DNA of 5,537 bases, from contig RFHG01000321.1 of NCBI GenBank assembly GCA_003696465.1, forward strand, positions 1 through 5,537, written 5' to 3'. The translations under genes and the position numbers were made by a program. This stretch comes from Gammaproteobacteria bacterium (GTDB taxonomy: Bacteria > Pseudomonadota > Gammaproteobacteria > J044). Of this stretch, positions 1-4,984 are shown in pieces (position 1 is the stretch's first letter; every line of letters begins with the position of its first letter). The notes beneath the pieces were generated by a model, which did no database searches, was not told the DNA's origin, and saw only the letters and a list, made by a program, of their open reading frames with translations.

Positions 1-355
1 CGTGATGCTGGTGCTGCTGGTGATCTTCATGGTGACCGCGCCGCTGTTGCAGCAGGGGGTCGATGTGGAGCTGCCCGAGGTCGAGGCCCGCCCCCTGCAC
101 GAGACCAAGCCGGAGGATCTGGTGGTGGTGACGGTGGATCGCAAGGGGCGCTTCTCGCTGCAGCGCGGCCGGTTCCTCGATGCCGAACAGCTGCGGGCGG
201 CGGTGGCCGAGCGCCTGGCACGCGCGCCGCGCAAGGAGGCCTATGTACGGGGCGACCGGCATGTCGATTACGGCCGGGTGGTAGAGGCCATGGTCATTCT
301 GCAGCAGGCGGGCGTACCGCGGGTCGGGCTCATCACCGAGCCCCCGGAGGAGTAG
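1..355 (+). CDS. tolR: TolR, Tol-Pal motor subunit (5' partial)
   Basis: TolR is the inner-membrane stator partner of TolQ. It couples proton flow to movement of TolA, and its periplasmic domain contacts peptidoglycan. The window opens inside its single membrane helix (V-M-L-V-L-L-V-I-F-M-V-T-A-P-L-L), which matches E. coli TolR just after its proton-path Asp23. Base 1 is a C, so the cut codon could be GAC for that Asp, but this cannot be confirmed here. The 117 visible residues include the ExbD/TolR-type periplasmic domain, from VDVELPEVEA to the family-typical ending VGLITEP. With about 23 residues missing, the full length would be near 140, as in E. coli (142). The TAG stop directly abuts the tolA ATG. 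tolQ is expected just upstream of the window. Identification is firm; only the N-terminus is absent. Confidence 0.95.
   Translation, partial: VMLVLLVIFMVTAPLLQQGVDVELPEVEARPLHETKPEDLVVVTVDRKGRFSLQRGRFLDAEQLRAAVAERLARAPRKEAYVRGDRHVDYGRVVEAMVILQQAGVPRVGLITEPPEE
346..350 (+). promoter_or_regulatory. Ribosome binding site of tolA
   Basis: GGAGG lies within the last codons of tolR, 5 nt before the tolA ATG at 356. The stop and start form TAGATG, so ribosomes finishing tolR are well placed to restart on tolA. Confidence 0.7.
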
Positions 356-1177
356 ATGGGCGGTGGATTGCTGCAGGATCTGCGCGCCCACCCGCTGGCG
401 CTGGGTCTGGCAATCGCGCTGCATGTGCTGGTTATCCTGCTGCTGGTGTTGCGTCTTGGCAGCGAACCGGAGCCACTGCCGGCAAGCGGGGCCAAGAAGC
501 CGGTGGAGATCGTCCAGGCGCGTGCCGTGGATGCCCGCCAGTTCGATGCGGCCATCCGCAGGCAGCGCGAGGCTGAACAACGCAAGGCCGAACGCAGGCG
601 ACAGGCCGAACTGGAAAAGCGCCGCGCGGCGGAACGCAAGCGCAAGGCGGCTGAAGCCCGCAAGCGCAAGGAAGCAGAGCGCAGGAAGCGACTGGCCGAG
701 GAAAAGCGGCGCGCGGCAGAGGAAAAACGGCGCCGGGAGGCCGAACGCAAGGCACGGGCAGAGGCCGAGCGTGCGGCCGAGCAGAAGCGCATGGCCGAGG
801 CCCTGGCGGCCGAGGCCGCTGCCCTGGAGCAGCAGGAAGCCGAGGCACAGGCCAAGCGCCGGGCCGAGGCCGAACGCCAGCGCGCCGCCCGCCTGTCGCG
901 TCTCAGGGCCGACTGGGTGGATCGCATCCGGGCCCGGGTTCAGGCAAGCTGGCGGCGGCCTCCGGGTGCGCGGCCGGGAAACGTGGCGCATGTCTACATT
1001 ACCCAGACACCGGCCGGCATGATCGTGGATGTTCGGGTGGCGAGCTGCAGTGGCAGCGCAGCCTTCTGCAAGTCGGTCGAAGCAGCCGTGCTGCGCGCCG
1101 AGCCCCTGCCGCAGCCCTCGGATCCCGCCGTGTTCGAACGGGAACTGCATTTCATCTTCGAGCCATTGGGAGGTTGA
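356..1177 (+). CDS. tolA: TolA, energised envelope-spanning arm of Tol-Pal
   Basis: TolA is anchored in the inner membrane by TolQR and reaches across the periplasm to act on TolB-Pal. The 273-residue protein shows the three classical domains. Domain I is a short cytoplasmic start and one membrane helix at about 14-34; it keeps the conserved His (H23), but the flanking Ser of the E. coli SHLS pattern is Ala. Domain II is a long charged helix at about 65-183, built from Ala/Glu/Arg/Lys runs. Domain III is the globular C-terminal domain at about 184-273 (ADWVDRIRARVQASW, then PAGMIVDVRVASCSG, ending FERELHFIFEP), which in the family binds TolB, CpoB, colicins and phage coat protein. It is much shorter than E. 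coli TolA (421), and the difference lies in domain II. Cys231 and Cys238 lie 7 residues apart. The start is an ATG directly after tolR with a good ribosome site. Confidence 0.95.
   Translation: MGGGLLQDLRAHPLALGLAIALHVLVILLLVLRLGSEPEPLPASGAKKPVEIVQARAVDARQFDAAIRRQREAEQRKAERRRQAELEKRRAAERKRKAAEARKRKEAERRKRLAEEKRRAAEEKRRREAERKARAEAERAAEQKRMAEALAAEAAALEQQEAEAQAKRRAEAERQRAARLSRLRADWVDRIRARVQASWRRPPGARPGNVAHVYITQTPAGMIVDVRVASCSGSAAFCKSVEAAVLRAEPLPQPSDPAVFERELHFIFEPLGG
557..895 (+). repeat. Low-complexity charged-helix repeats in tolA
   Basis: This stretch encodes TolA residues about 68-180. It is made of degenerate, irregular repeats of words such as gccgaacgcaag and cgcaagcgcaag, encoding AERK/ARKRKEAE-type units. 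The repeats give an extended alpha-helix and are prone to length change by slippage between strains. It belongs to the gene and is not a mobile or intergenic repeat. Confidence 0.6.
1168..1173 (+). promoter_or_regulatory. Ribosome binding site that fixes the tolB TTG start
   Basis: GGGAGG lies in the last codons of tolA, 5 nt before TTG at 1179. The nearest in-frame ATG (1197) has only AAGGGA directly touching it, with no spacing, so the sequence favours the TTG. Confidence 0.65.
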
Positions 1178-1178
1178 G

Positions 1179-2504
1179 TTGAGCAATCTGAAGGGAATGG
1201 CCCTGGGCCTGTGCATGGTGCTCGCGGCCTGGAGTGCGCCGGCTGCGGCGGTGCTGCAGATCGAGATCACCCAGGGGGTGGAAGGGGCCACGCCAATTGC
1301 GGTGCTGTCCTTCCTCAGGGAGCTGAAACGGCCGCTGGAGCAGTTTCCGTCCGAGGTGATCCGTTCCGATCTCCATCGCAGCGGCCGCTTTGCCCCGGAA
1401 AAGGGCGCCGCACCGCTGAAACTCGATGCCGATGAACTGACCCGCCTGTTACGCAGCTGGAAGGCGCGTCACGTGGATTACCTTGTTACCGGGGCGATCC
1501 GCGAGCTGGCGCCGGACCGCTACCGCGTGGAGTTCCGCCTGTTCGATACCCTGCACGGCGAGCAGCTCCTCGGTCGCAGTACCGTGGTGCGGGCCGCCGA
1601 TCTGCGCGCGGTGGCCCACCAGATCAGTGATGCCATCTACGAGAAACTGCTGGGCGTGCCCGGTGCCTTCGATACCCGGGTGGCCTATGTAGTGGTCAAG
1701 GGGCAGGGCAAACAGCGCAGCTATGCGCTGCAGGTGGCAGATGCCGACGGTCATAATCCACGCACGGTCTACCGTTCCAGCCAGCCCATCATGTCGCCTG
1801 CCTGGTCGCCCGACAACCGGCGGCTGGCCTACGTCTCGTTCGAGGGCAACCATGCCGCGGTGTGGGAGCAGGAGCTGGCCACCGGCAAGCGGCGCAAGCT
1901 GTCGTCACACCCGGGCATCAATGGTGCCCCCGCCTGGTCGCCCGACGGACGCCGGCTGGCCCTGACCCTGTCGAAGGACGGCAATCCCGAGATCTATGTG
2001 CTCGACCTGGGCACGGGCGGATTGCAGCGCATCACCCGCAACCGCGCCATCGATACCGAGCCCGCATGGAGCCATGACGGGAGTGCGCTGTACTTTACAT
2101 CCGACCGCAGTGGCGCACCGCAGATCTATCGCAAGCCCCTGGCGGGTGGCCCGGCCGTGCGACTGACCTGGGAAGGGCGCTACAATGCCTCGGCCGACCC
2201 CGGCCCCGGAGACGAGATGCTGGCCCTGGTACACCAGGTCGAGCGCGACTTCCGCATTGCCGTGCTTGATCGCCGCACGGGCCTGCTGCAGGTGCTGACC
2301 GATGGTCGGCTCGACGAATCGCCGAGTTTCTCGCCAAACGGTGCGATGATCATCTACGCCACCGAGGAGCGCGGGCGAGGTGTACTGGCTGCTGTCAGCA
2401 GTGACGGCCGCGTGCGCCAGGTATTGCGCCTGCAGGAAGGCGAGGTACGCGAGCCTGCCTGGTCCGGTTATCTCAAGCGTCCGAAGAATCGAATTGTCCG
2501 ATAA
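1179..2504 (+). CDS. tolB: TolB, periplasmic beta-propeller of Tol-Pal
   Basis: TolB is a soluble periplasmic protein that shuttles between Pal and TolA and so controls Pal's hold on peptidoglycan. I place the start at TTG 1179, one base after the tolA stop. It has a well-placed GGGAGG and adds a Lys to the signal-peptide n-region. ATG 1197 would leave that region uncharged. This gives 441 residues (E. coli 430). The signal peptide is about 1-24 (hydrophobic core LGLCMVLAAW, cut after PAAA). The mature N-terminus VLQIEITQGVEG corresponds to the TolA-binding segment. The N-terminal alpha/beta domain runs to about 165. A C-terminal propeller follows, with repeated blades marked by SPAWSPDNRRLAYVS (206-220), PAWSPDGRRLALT (251-263), TEPAWSHDGSALYFTSD (293-309), SADPGPGDEMLALV (338-351) and SPSFSPNGAMIIYAT (381-395). 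The end, EPAWSGYL, matches E. coli FPAWSPYL. Confidence 0.95.
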   Translation: MSNLKGMALGLCMVLAAWSAPAAAVLQIEITQGVEGATPIAVLSFLRELKRPLEQFPSEVIRSDLHRSGRFAPEKGAAPLKLDADELTRLLRSWKARHVDYLVTGAIRELAPDRYRVEFRLFDTLHGEQLLGRSTVVRAADLRAVAHQISDAIYEKLLGVPGAFDTRVAYVVVKGQGKQRSYALQVADADGHNPRTVYRSSQPIMSPAWSPDNRRLAYVSFEGNHAAVWEQELATGKRRKLSSHPGINGAPAWSPDGRRLALTLSKDGNPEIYVLDLGTGGLQRITRNRAIDTEPAWSHDGSALYFTSDRSGAPQIYRKPLAGGPAVRLTWEGRYNASADPGPGDEMLALVHQVERDFRIAVLDRRTGLLQVLTDGRLDESPSFSPNGAMIIYATEERGRGVLAAVSSDGRVRQVLRLQEGEVREPAWSGYLKRPKNRIVR

Positions 2505-2508
2505 GGAG
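2503..2508 (+). promoter_or_regulatory. Ribosome binding site of pal
   Basis: AAGGAG overlaps the tolB TAA stop and lies 7 nt before the pal ATG at 2516. It is a near-ideal site, in keeping with Pal being an abundant protein. The 11-nt gap here (2505-2515) is the largest between genes in the window. Confidence 0.75.
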
Positions 2509-2515
2509 CACTGAC

Positions 2516-3100
2516 ATGTTCAAGCTGAAACTGCCGCTCTTGCTGCTGATGATCCTGGCCCTTGCGGCCTGTACCGCGCCGGCCCCGCGCCCGGACGAAG
2601 CGACCGCACCCGGGGCGGCAGCCGAAGGTACCCCGCAGGGTAGTGGAGAAGGCGGACTGACCGGAGGCGAAAGCGTGCCCCTGGGCGAGGAGGCCTTCGG
2701 CCCCGATTTCGACTTCGTCAACGATCCGAAGAGCCCGCTGAATGATCCGCAGAGCCCGCTTGCCCAGCGCATCATTCATTTCGACTTCGACAGCAGCAAG
2801 GTGAAGGACGAATATCTCGACATCATCGCACAGCATGGCGCCTTCCTGGCGGCGCATCCGCAGTTGAAAATGCGCCTCGAGGGCCATGCCGATGAACGCG
2901 GCTCGCGCGAGTACAATGTGGCCCTGGGTGAGCGCAGGGCCCGGGCGGTGGCCCAGCTCATCGAGCTGCAGGGCGCGCGCCCTGATCAGATCGAGGTGGT
3001 GAGCTATGGCGAAGAGCTGCCCATTGCCTTTGGTCATGACGAGGCGGCCTGGGCCAAGAACCGCCGTGTCGAGATCGTGTACGAGGCAGCGGCGAAATGA
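2516..3100 (+). CDS. pal: Pal, peptidoglycan-associated outer-membrane lipoprotein
   Basis: Pal is lipid-anchored in the outer membrane and binds diaminopimelate-containing peptidoglycan; TolB competes for it. The 194-residue precursor has a lipoprotein signal peptide ending in the lipobox L-A-A-C, with Cys19 as the acylated residue. Thr at +2 is not an inner-membrane retention signal. A Pro/Gly/Ala-rich linker (about 20-60) and an acidic segment lead to the OmpA-like domain (about 84-190), which begins IIHFDFDSSKVKDEY. The binding motif GHADERGSREYN (123-134) and the downstream RRA (R140-R141) are intact. D126 and R141 are 15 residues apart, matching the D271/R286 peptidoglycan-contact pair of Acinetobacter OmpA. 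NRRVEI (182-187) closes the domain. A 7-residue tandem repeat lies in the linker. The stop overlaps the cpoB start as ATGA. Confidence 0.96.
   Translation: MFKLKLPLLLLMILALAACTAPAPRPDEATAPGAAAEGTPQGSGEGGLTGGESVPLGEEAFGPDFDFVNDPKSPLNDPQSPLAQRIIHFDFDSSKVKDEYLDIIAQHGAFLAAHPQLKMRLEGHADERGSREYNVALGERRARAVAQLIELQGARPDQIEVVSYGEELPIAFGHDEAAWAKNRRVEIVYEAAAK
2720..2761 (+). repeat. 21-bp tandem duplication in the pal linker
   Basis: Two adjoining 21-nt copies (2720-2740 and 2741-2761) match at 18 of 21 positions and encode NDPKSPL then NDPQSPL (residues 69-82), just before the OmpA-like domain. Two of the three differences are silent third-position changes; the third turns Lys into Gln. It looks like an in-frame duplication of a single linker element. 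Confidence 0.8.
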
Positions 3101-3903
3101 AACGGAACATGAGCCGGCTGCTCTTCGGGGCCGTTTTGCTGGGGGTGCTGCACCCGGCCATGACCTCGGCCGCGCAAGGCAATCTGGAGCAGCGCGTCGA
3201 GCGTCTGGAGCGGGTGATGCAGAGCCGGGCGCTGATGGAGATGCAGCAGCGCATCGATGCCCTCGAGGATGAGGTGGCCCGTCTTCGTGGTCAAAACGAA
3301 GAACTGGCCCACGCGCTGGAGAATCTCAAGCTGCGCCAGCGCGAGTTGTATCTCGATACCGACCGCCGCCTGCAGGCGCTGGAGGCGGGTGGCCTGCCCC
3401 CGGCCACGCCAGGCAAGACGGGCGGAGCCGCAGCGGCGGCCACGGCCCCGCCTGCCGCCAGCGCTGCGGCTGCCGGTAGCAGCGTGGCGGCAAGTGCCGT
3501 CACCGGTGTGCCCAGCGATGCCGAACGCAAGGCCTACAAGGACGCCTTCGAGTTGCTCAAGCAGGGGCGCTACCAGCGCGCCATCGAGGCCTTCAGCGCC
3601 TTTCTCAAGCAGTACCCGAACAGTGGCTATGCCGCCAATGCCCAGTACTGGCTGGGCGAGGCCTATTACGTCAACAAGCAGTACAAGCCGGCGCTGGAAG
3701 CCTTTCGCAAGGTCGTCGAGCACTATCCCGACAGCAACAAGGTACCGGATGCACGGCTCAAGCTGGGCTTTACCCATTACGAACTCGGCCAGTGGAAATC
3801 GGCCCGCAAGGAGCTCGAGGCCCTGGTGCGCGAGGAGAAGGGCACCAGCATTGCCCGGCTGGCGGCCAAGCGGCTCAAACGCATGAAGCAGGAGGGTCAC
3901 TGA
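3097..3903 (+). CDS. cpoB: CpoB (YbgF), periplasmic coiled-coil/TPR partner of TolA
   Basis: In E. coli, CpoB sits in the periplasm, binds TolA and links outer-membrane constriction to septal peptidoglycan synthesis by PBP1B. This 268-residue protein (E. coli 263) has a signal peptide of about 1-25 (MKRN start, core LLFGAVLLGVL, likely cut near TSA/AQ). A trimerising-type coiled coil at about 29-98 contains LEQRVERLERV and IDALEDEVARL. An Ala/Pro/Gly linker runs about 99-138, followed by three TPR-like repeats from about 146 to 265 (AFELLKQGRYQRAIEAFSAF, AQYWLGEAYYVNKQYKPALE, LKLGFTHYELGQWKSARKEL). ATG 3097 overlaps the pal stop by 4 nt (ATGA), so translation is probably coupled. No strong ribosome site is visible. 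ATG 3109 is an alternative start that would shorten the protein by four residues. Confidence 0.93.
   Translation: MKRNMSRLLFGAVLLGVLHPAMTSAAQGNLEQRVERLERVMQSRALMEMQQRIDALEDEVARLRGQNEELAHALENLKLRQRELYLDTDRRLQALEAGGLPPATPGKTGGAAAAATAPPAASAAAAGSSVAASAVTGVPSDAERKAYKDAFELLKQGRYQRAIEAFSAFLKQYPNSGYAANAQYWLGEAYYVNKQYKPALEAFRKVVEHYPDSNKVPDARLKLGFTHYELGQWKSARKELEALVREEKGTSIARLAAKRLKRMKQEGH
3890..3896 (+). promoter_or_regulatory. Ribosome binding site that fixes the queE TTG start
   Basis: AGGAGGG lies in the last codons of cpoB, 7 nt before TTG 3904. It is one of the strongest such sites in the window and supports TTG as the real start. Confidence 0.75.
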
Positions 3904-3921
3904 TTGGCCGCGGCCGATCAG
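3900..3921 (+). promoter_or_regulatory. Near-perfect palindrome over the cpoB stop / queE start
   Basis: The 22 bases are self-complementary except for one central-flank pair (3905/3916) that forms a U-G wobble in RNA. As mRNA it could fold into a 9-bp stem with a CGCG loop (3909-3912). It contains the cpoB TGA (3901-3903) and the queE TTG (3904-3906) in its 5' arm, while the queE ribosome site just upstream stays free. Such a hairpin could hold back queE initiation unless ribosomes leaving cpoB open it. A DNA-binding palindrome or chance in GC-rich sequence are the alternatives. The pairing is seen directly; any function is inferred. Confidence 0.4.
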
Positions 3922-4554
3922 CTGAAGGTCACGGAGATCTTCCGTTCCCTGCAGGGCGAGTCGCTGTCCACCGGCTGGCCTACGGTATTCGTGCGTCTGA
4001 CCGGCTGCCCGCTGCGCTGCCGCTGGTGCGATACCGAATATGCTTTCACCGGCGGCAGCCGATATTCCATTGCCGACATTCTGGCCGAGGTCGCCGCGCT
4101 GGAAACCCGCCATGTCTGTGTGACCGGTGGCGAGCCGCTGGCGCAGCCGGCCTGTCGCACGCTGCTGGCCGCCCTTTGCGAAGCCGGTCACGAGGTCTCG
4201 CTCGAGACCAGCGGGGCCCTCGATATCGGCGGCCTCGATCCGCGCGTGCGCGTGGTCATGGATCTCAAGGCACCGGGCTCGGGCGAGGCCGGGCGCAACC
4301 GGCTCGACAACCTGGCCCTGCTTCGTCCGCAGGATGAACTGAAGTGCGTGCTGGCGGACCGGGCCGATTTCGACTGGGCCGTGGCCACCTGCCAGGAACA
4401 TGACCTGTTCTCGCGCTGTACCGTCTCCTTCTCCCCGGTACAGGGCGAGCTGGAGCCGGCCGAACTGGCCGACTGGATCCTGTCTGCAGGCATCCCGGTC
4501 CGTTTCCAGATCCAGTTGCACAAGCTCCTGTGGGGTGACCGGCCCGGTGTCTGA
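3904..4554 (+). CDS. queE: QueE, 7-carboxy-7-deazaguanine synthase (radical SAM)
   Basis: QueE rearranges 6-carboxy-tetrahydropterin (CPH4) into 7-carboxy-7-deazaguanine (CDG), the ring-contracting step of queuosine precursor synthesis, using SAM, a 4Fe-4S cluster and Mg2+. The 216-residue protein (E. coli 223) has the opening EIFRSLQGES, then the radical-SAM CX3CX2C motif at Cys35, Cys39 and Cys42. Next come D43-T44, where the Thr fits the Mg2+-contact Thr of Burkholderia QueE, GGEP at 75-78, ETSG at 101-104, DLKAPGSGE from 120, ELKCVL around Lys147 and QLHK at 204-207. The CDT-to-GGEP spacing is short; the long insertion in E. coli QueE that is tied to its filamentation activity is absent. 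TTG is chosen as the start because it directly follows the cpoB stop and has AGGAGGG at good distance. The C-terminus overlaps the next gene by 8 nt. Confidence 0.95.
   Translation: MAAADQLKVTEIFRSLQGESLSTGWPTVFVRLTGCPLRCRWCDTEYAFTGGSRYSIADILAEVAALETRHVCVTGGEPLAQPACRTLLAALCEAGHEVSLETSGALDIGGLDPRVRVVMDLKAPGSGEAGRNRLDNLALLRPQDELKCVLADRADFDWAVATCQEHDLFSRCTVSFSPVQGELEPAELADWILSAGIPVRFQIQLHKLLWGDRPGV
4532..4538 (+). promoter_or_regulatory. Probable ribosome binding site for the GTG start at 4547
   Basis: GGGGTGA lies inside queE, 8 nt before GTG 4547, and differs by one base from the anti-16S complement GAGGTGA. It supports GTG 4547 over GTG 4535, which lies within this motif. Confidence 0.5.
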
Positions 4555-4984
4555 GCCGTTCCTCGAGATCCCCTTCATCCGCATGCTGGGCATCGAGCGG
4601 GGTGAGGGCGCTGGGGAACTGCGGCTGGCCTTCCGCCCCGAGTTTGCCAATCACCTCGGACAGTGGGCAGCCGGGATCGAGTTCTCCCTGGCCGAGGCGG
4701 CCACCGGCGATTTCCTGGCCCGACGCTTTACCTCCCTGGCCGGTCGCGTGGTGCCGGTACTCCGGCAGGCACGGGTACGTTACCGGCGCAGTGCCCAGGG
4801 CAGTCAACTGGTAACCGCAGTTCATGCAGAGGTGGATGCCCTGGCTGAATTCGAGCAGGCACTGCAGCGGCGCCGCCGGGCCGGCATCGATATCGATGTG
4901 CAGGTGCTCGATGAGGGTGTCTGCGTGCTCGAGGCCGTCTTTCAATGGCATGTGCGGATGGCGGATAATCAGGGGCATGACTGA
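4547..4984 (+). CDS. Hotdog-fold thioesterase-like protein (PaaI/DUF4442 type)
   Basis: I read this 145-residue protein as a small hotdog-fold acyl-thioesterase relative; the substrate is unknown. It opens FLEIPFIRMLGIERGEGAGELRLAF, typical of PaaI-like proteins. The core NHLGQWAAGIEFSLAEAATGDFL (35-57) resembles the family's NHxGxxHGGxxxxLAD/E segment on the central helix. Glu50 falls on the position of the catalytic Asp of E. coli PaaI, but the usual His-Gly-Gly reads Ala41-Ala42-Gly43. A strand-rich half follows (VVPVLRQARVRYRRSAQG, then GIDIDVQVLDEGVCVLEAVFQWHV). No signal peptide or membrane segment is visible, so it is probably cytoplasmic. GTG 4547 is chosen because family similarity begins right after it. 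It overlaps queE and queC by 8 nt each, so it is an embedded operon member. It differs from the YbgC thioesterase usually found at the front of tol operons. Coding is confident; the enzymatic role is not. Confidence 0.75.
   Translation: MSEPFLEIPFIRMLGIERGEGAGELRLAFRPEFANHLGQWAAGIEFSLAEAATGDFLARRFTSLAGRVVPVLRQARVRYRRSAQGSQLVTAVHAEVDALAEFEQALQRRRRAGIDIDVQVLDEGVCVLEAVFQWHVRMADNQGHD

Noticed and set aside
268..1022. Two 219-residue frames over tolA (268-927 on the - strand and 363-1022 on the + strand), rich in Arg, Ser and Ala
   Set aside because: They are out-of-frame readings of the repetitive charged-helix region of tolA, with low-complexity composition and no family signature.
1029..1178. 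Extension of the tolB frame upstream to ATG 1029
   Set aside because: It would overlap the conserved tolA C-terminal domain by about 150 nt, destroys the signal peptide position, and has no homology to TolB; TTG 1179 explains the start better.
2505..2515. Possible promoter, terminator or riboswitch between genes, including a preQ1 riboswitch before the que genes
   Set aside because: The largest intergenic gap is only 11 nt and queE follows cpoB with no gap, so there is no room for a leader; no poly-T hairpin was seen.
4400..4546. Longer start for the hotdog-like gene at ATG 4400
   Set aside because: The added residues are a Ser/Arg/Pro-rich shadow of queE and family-like sequence begins only after GTG 4547.
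4538..4548. Small inverted repeat ACCGG-C-CCGGT next to the GTG start at 4547
   Set aside because: A one-base centre cannot form a 5-bp RNA hairpin, and such short repeats are common in GC-rich sequence.
3034..4650. A 538-residue open frame on the - strand spanning the pal end, cpoB, queE and the start of the next gene
   Set aside because: It lies entirely opposite well-identified genes, its translation shows no recognisable domain, and long antisense frames are expected in GC-rich coding sequence with biased codon third positions.
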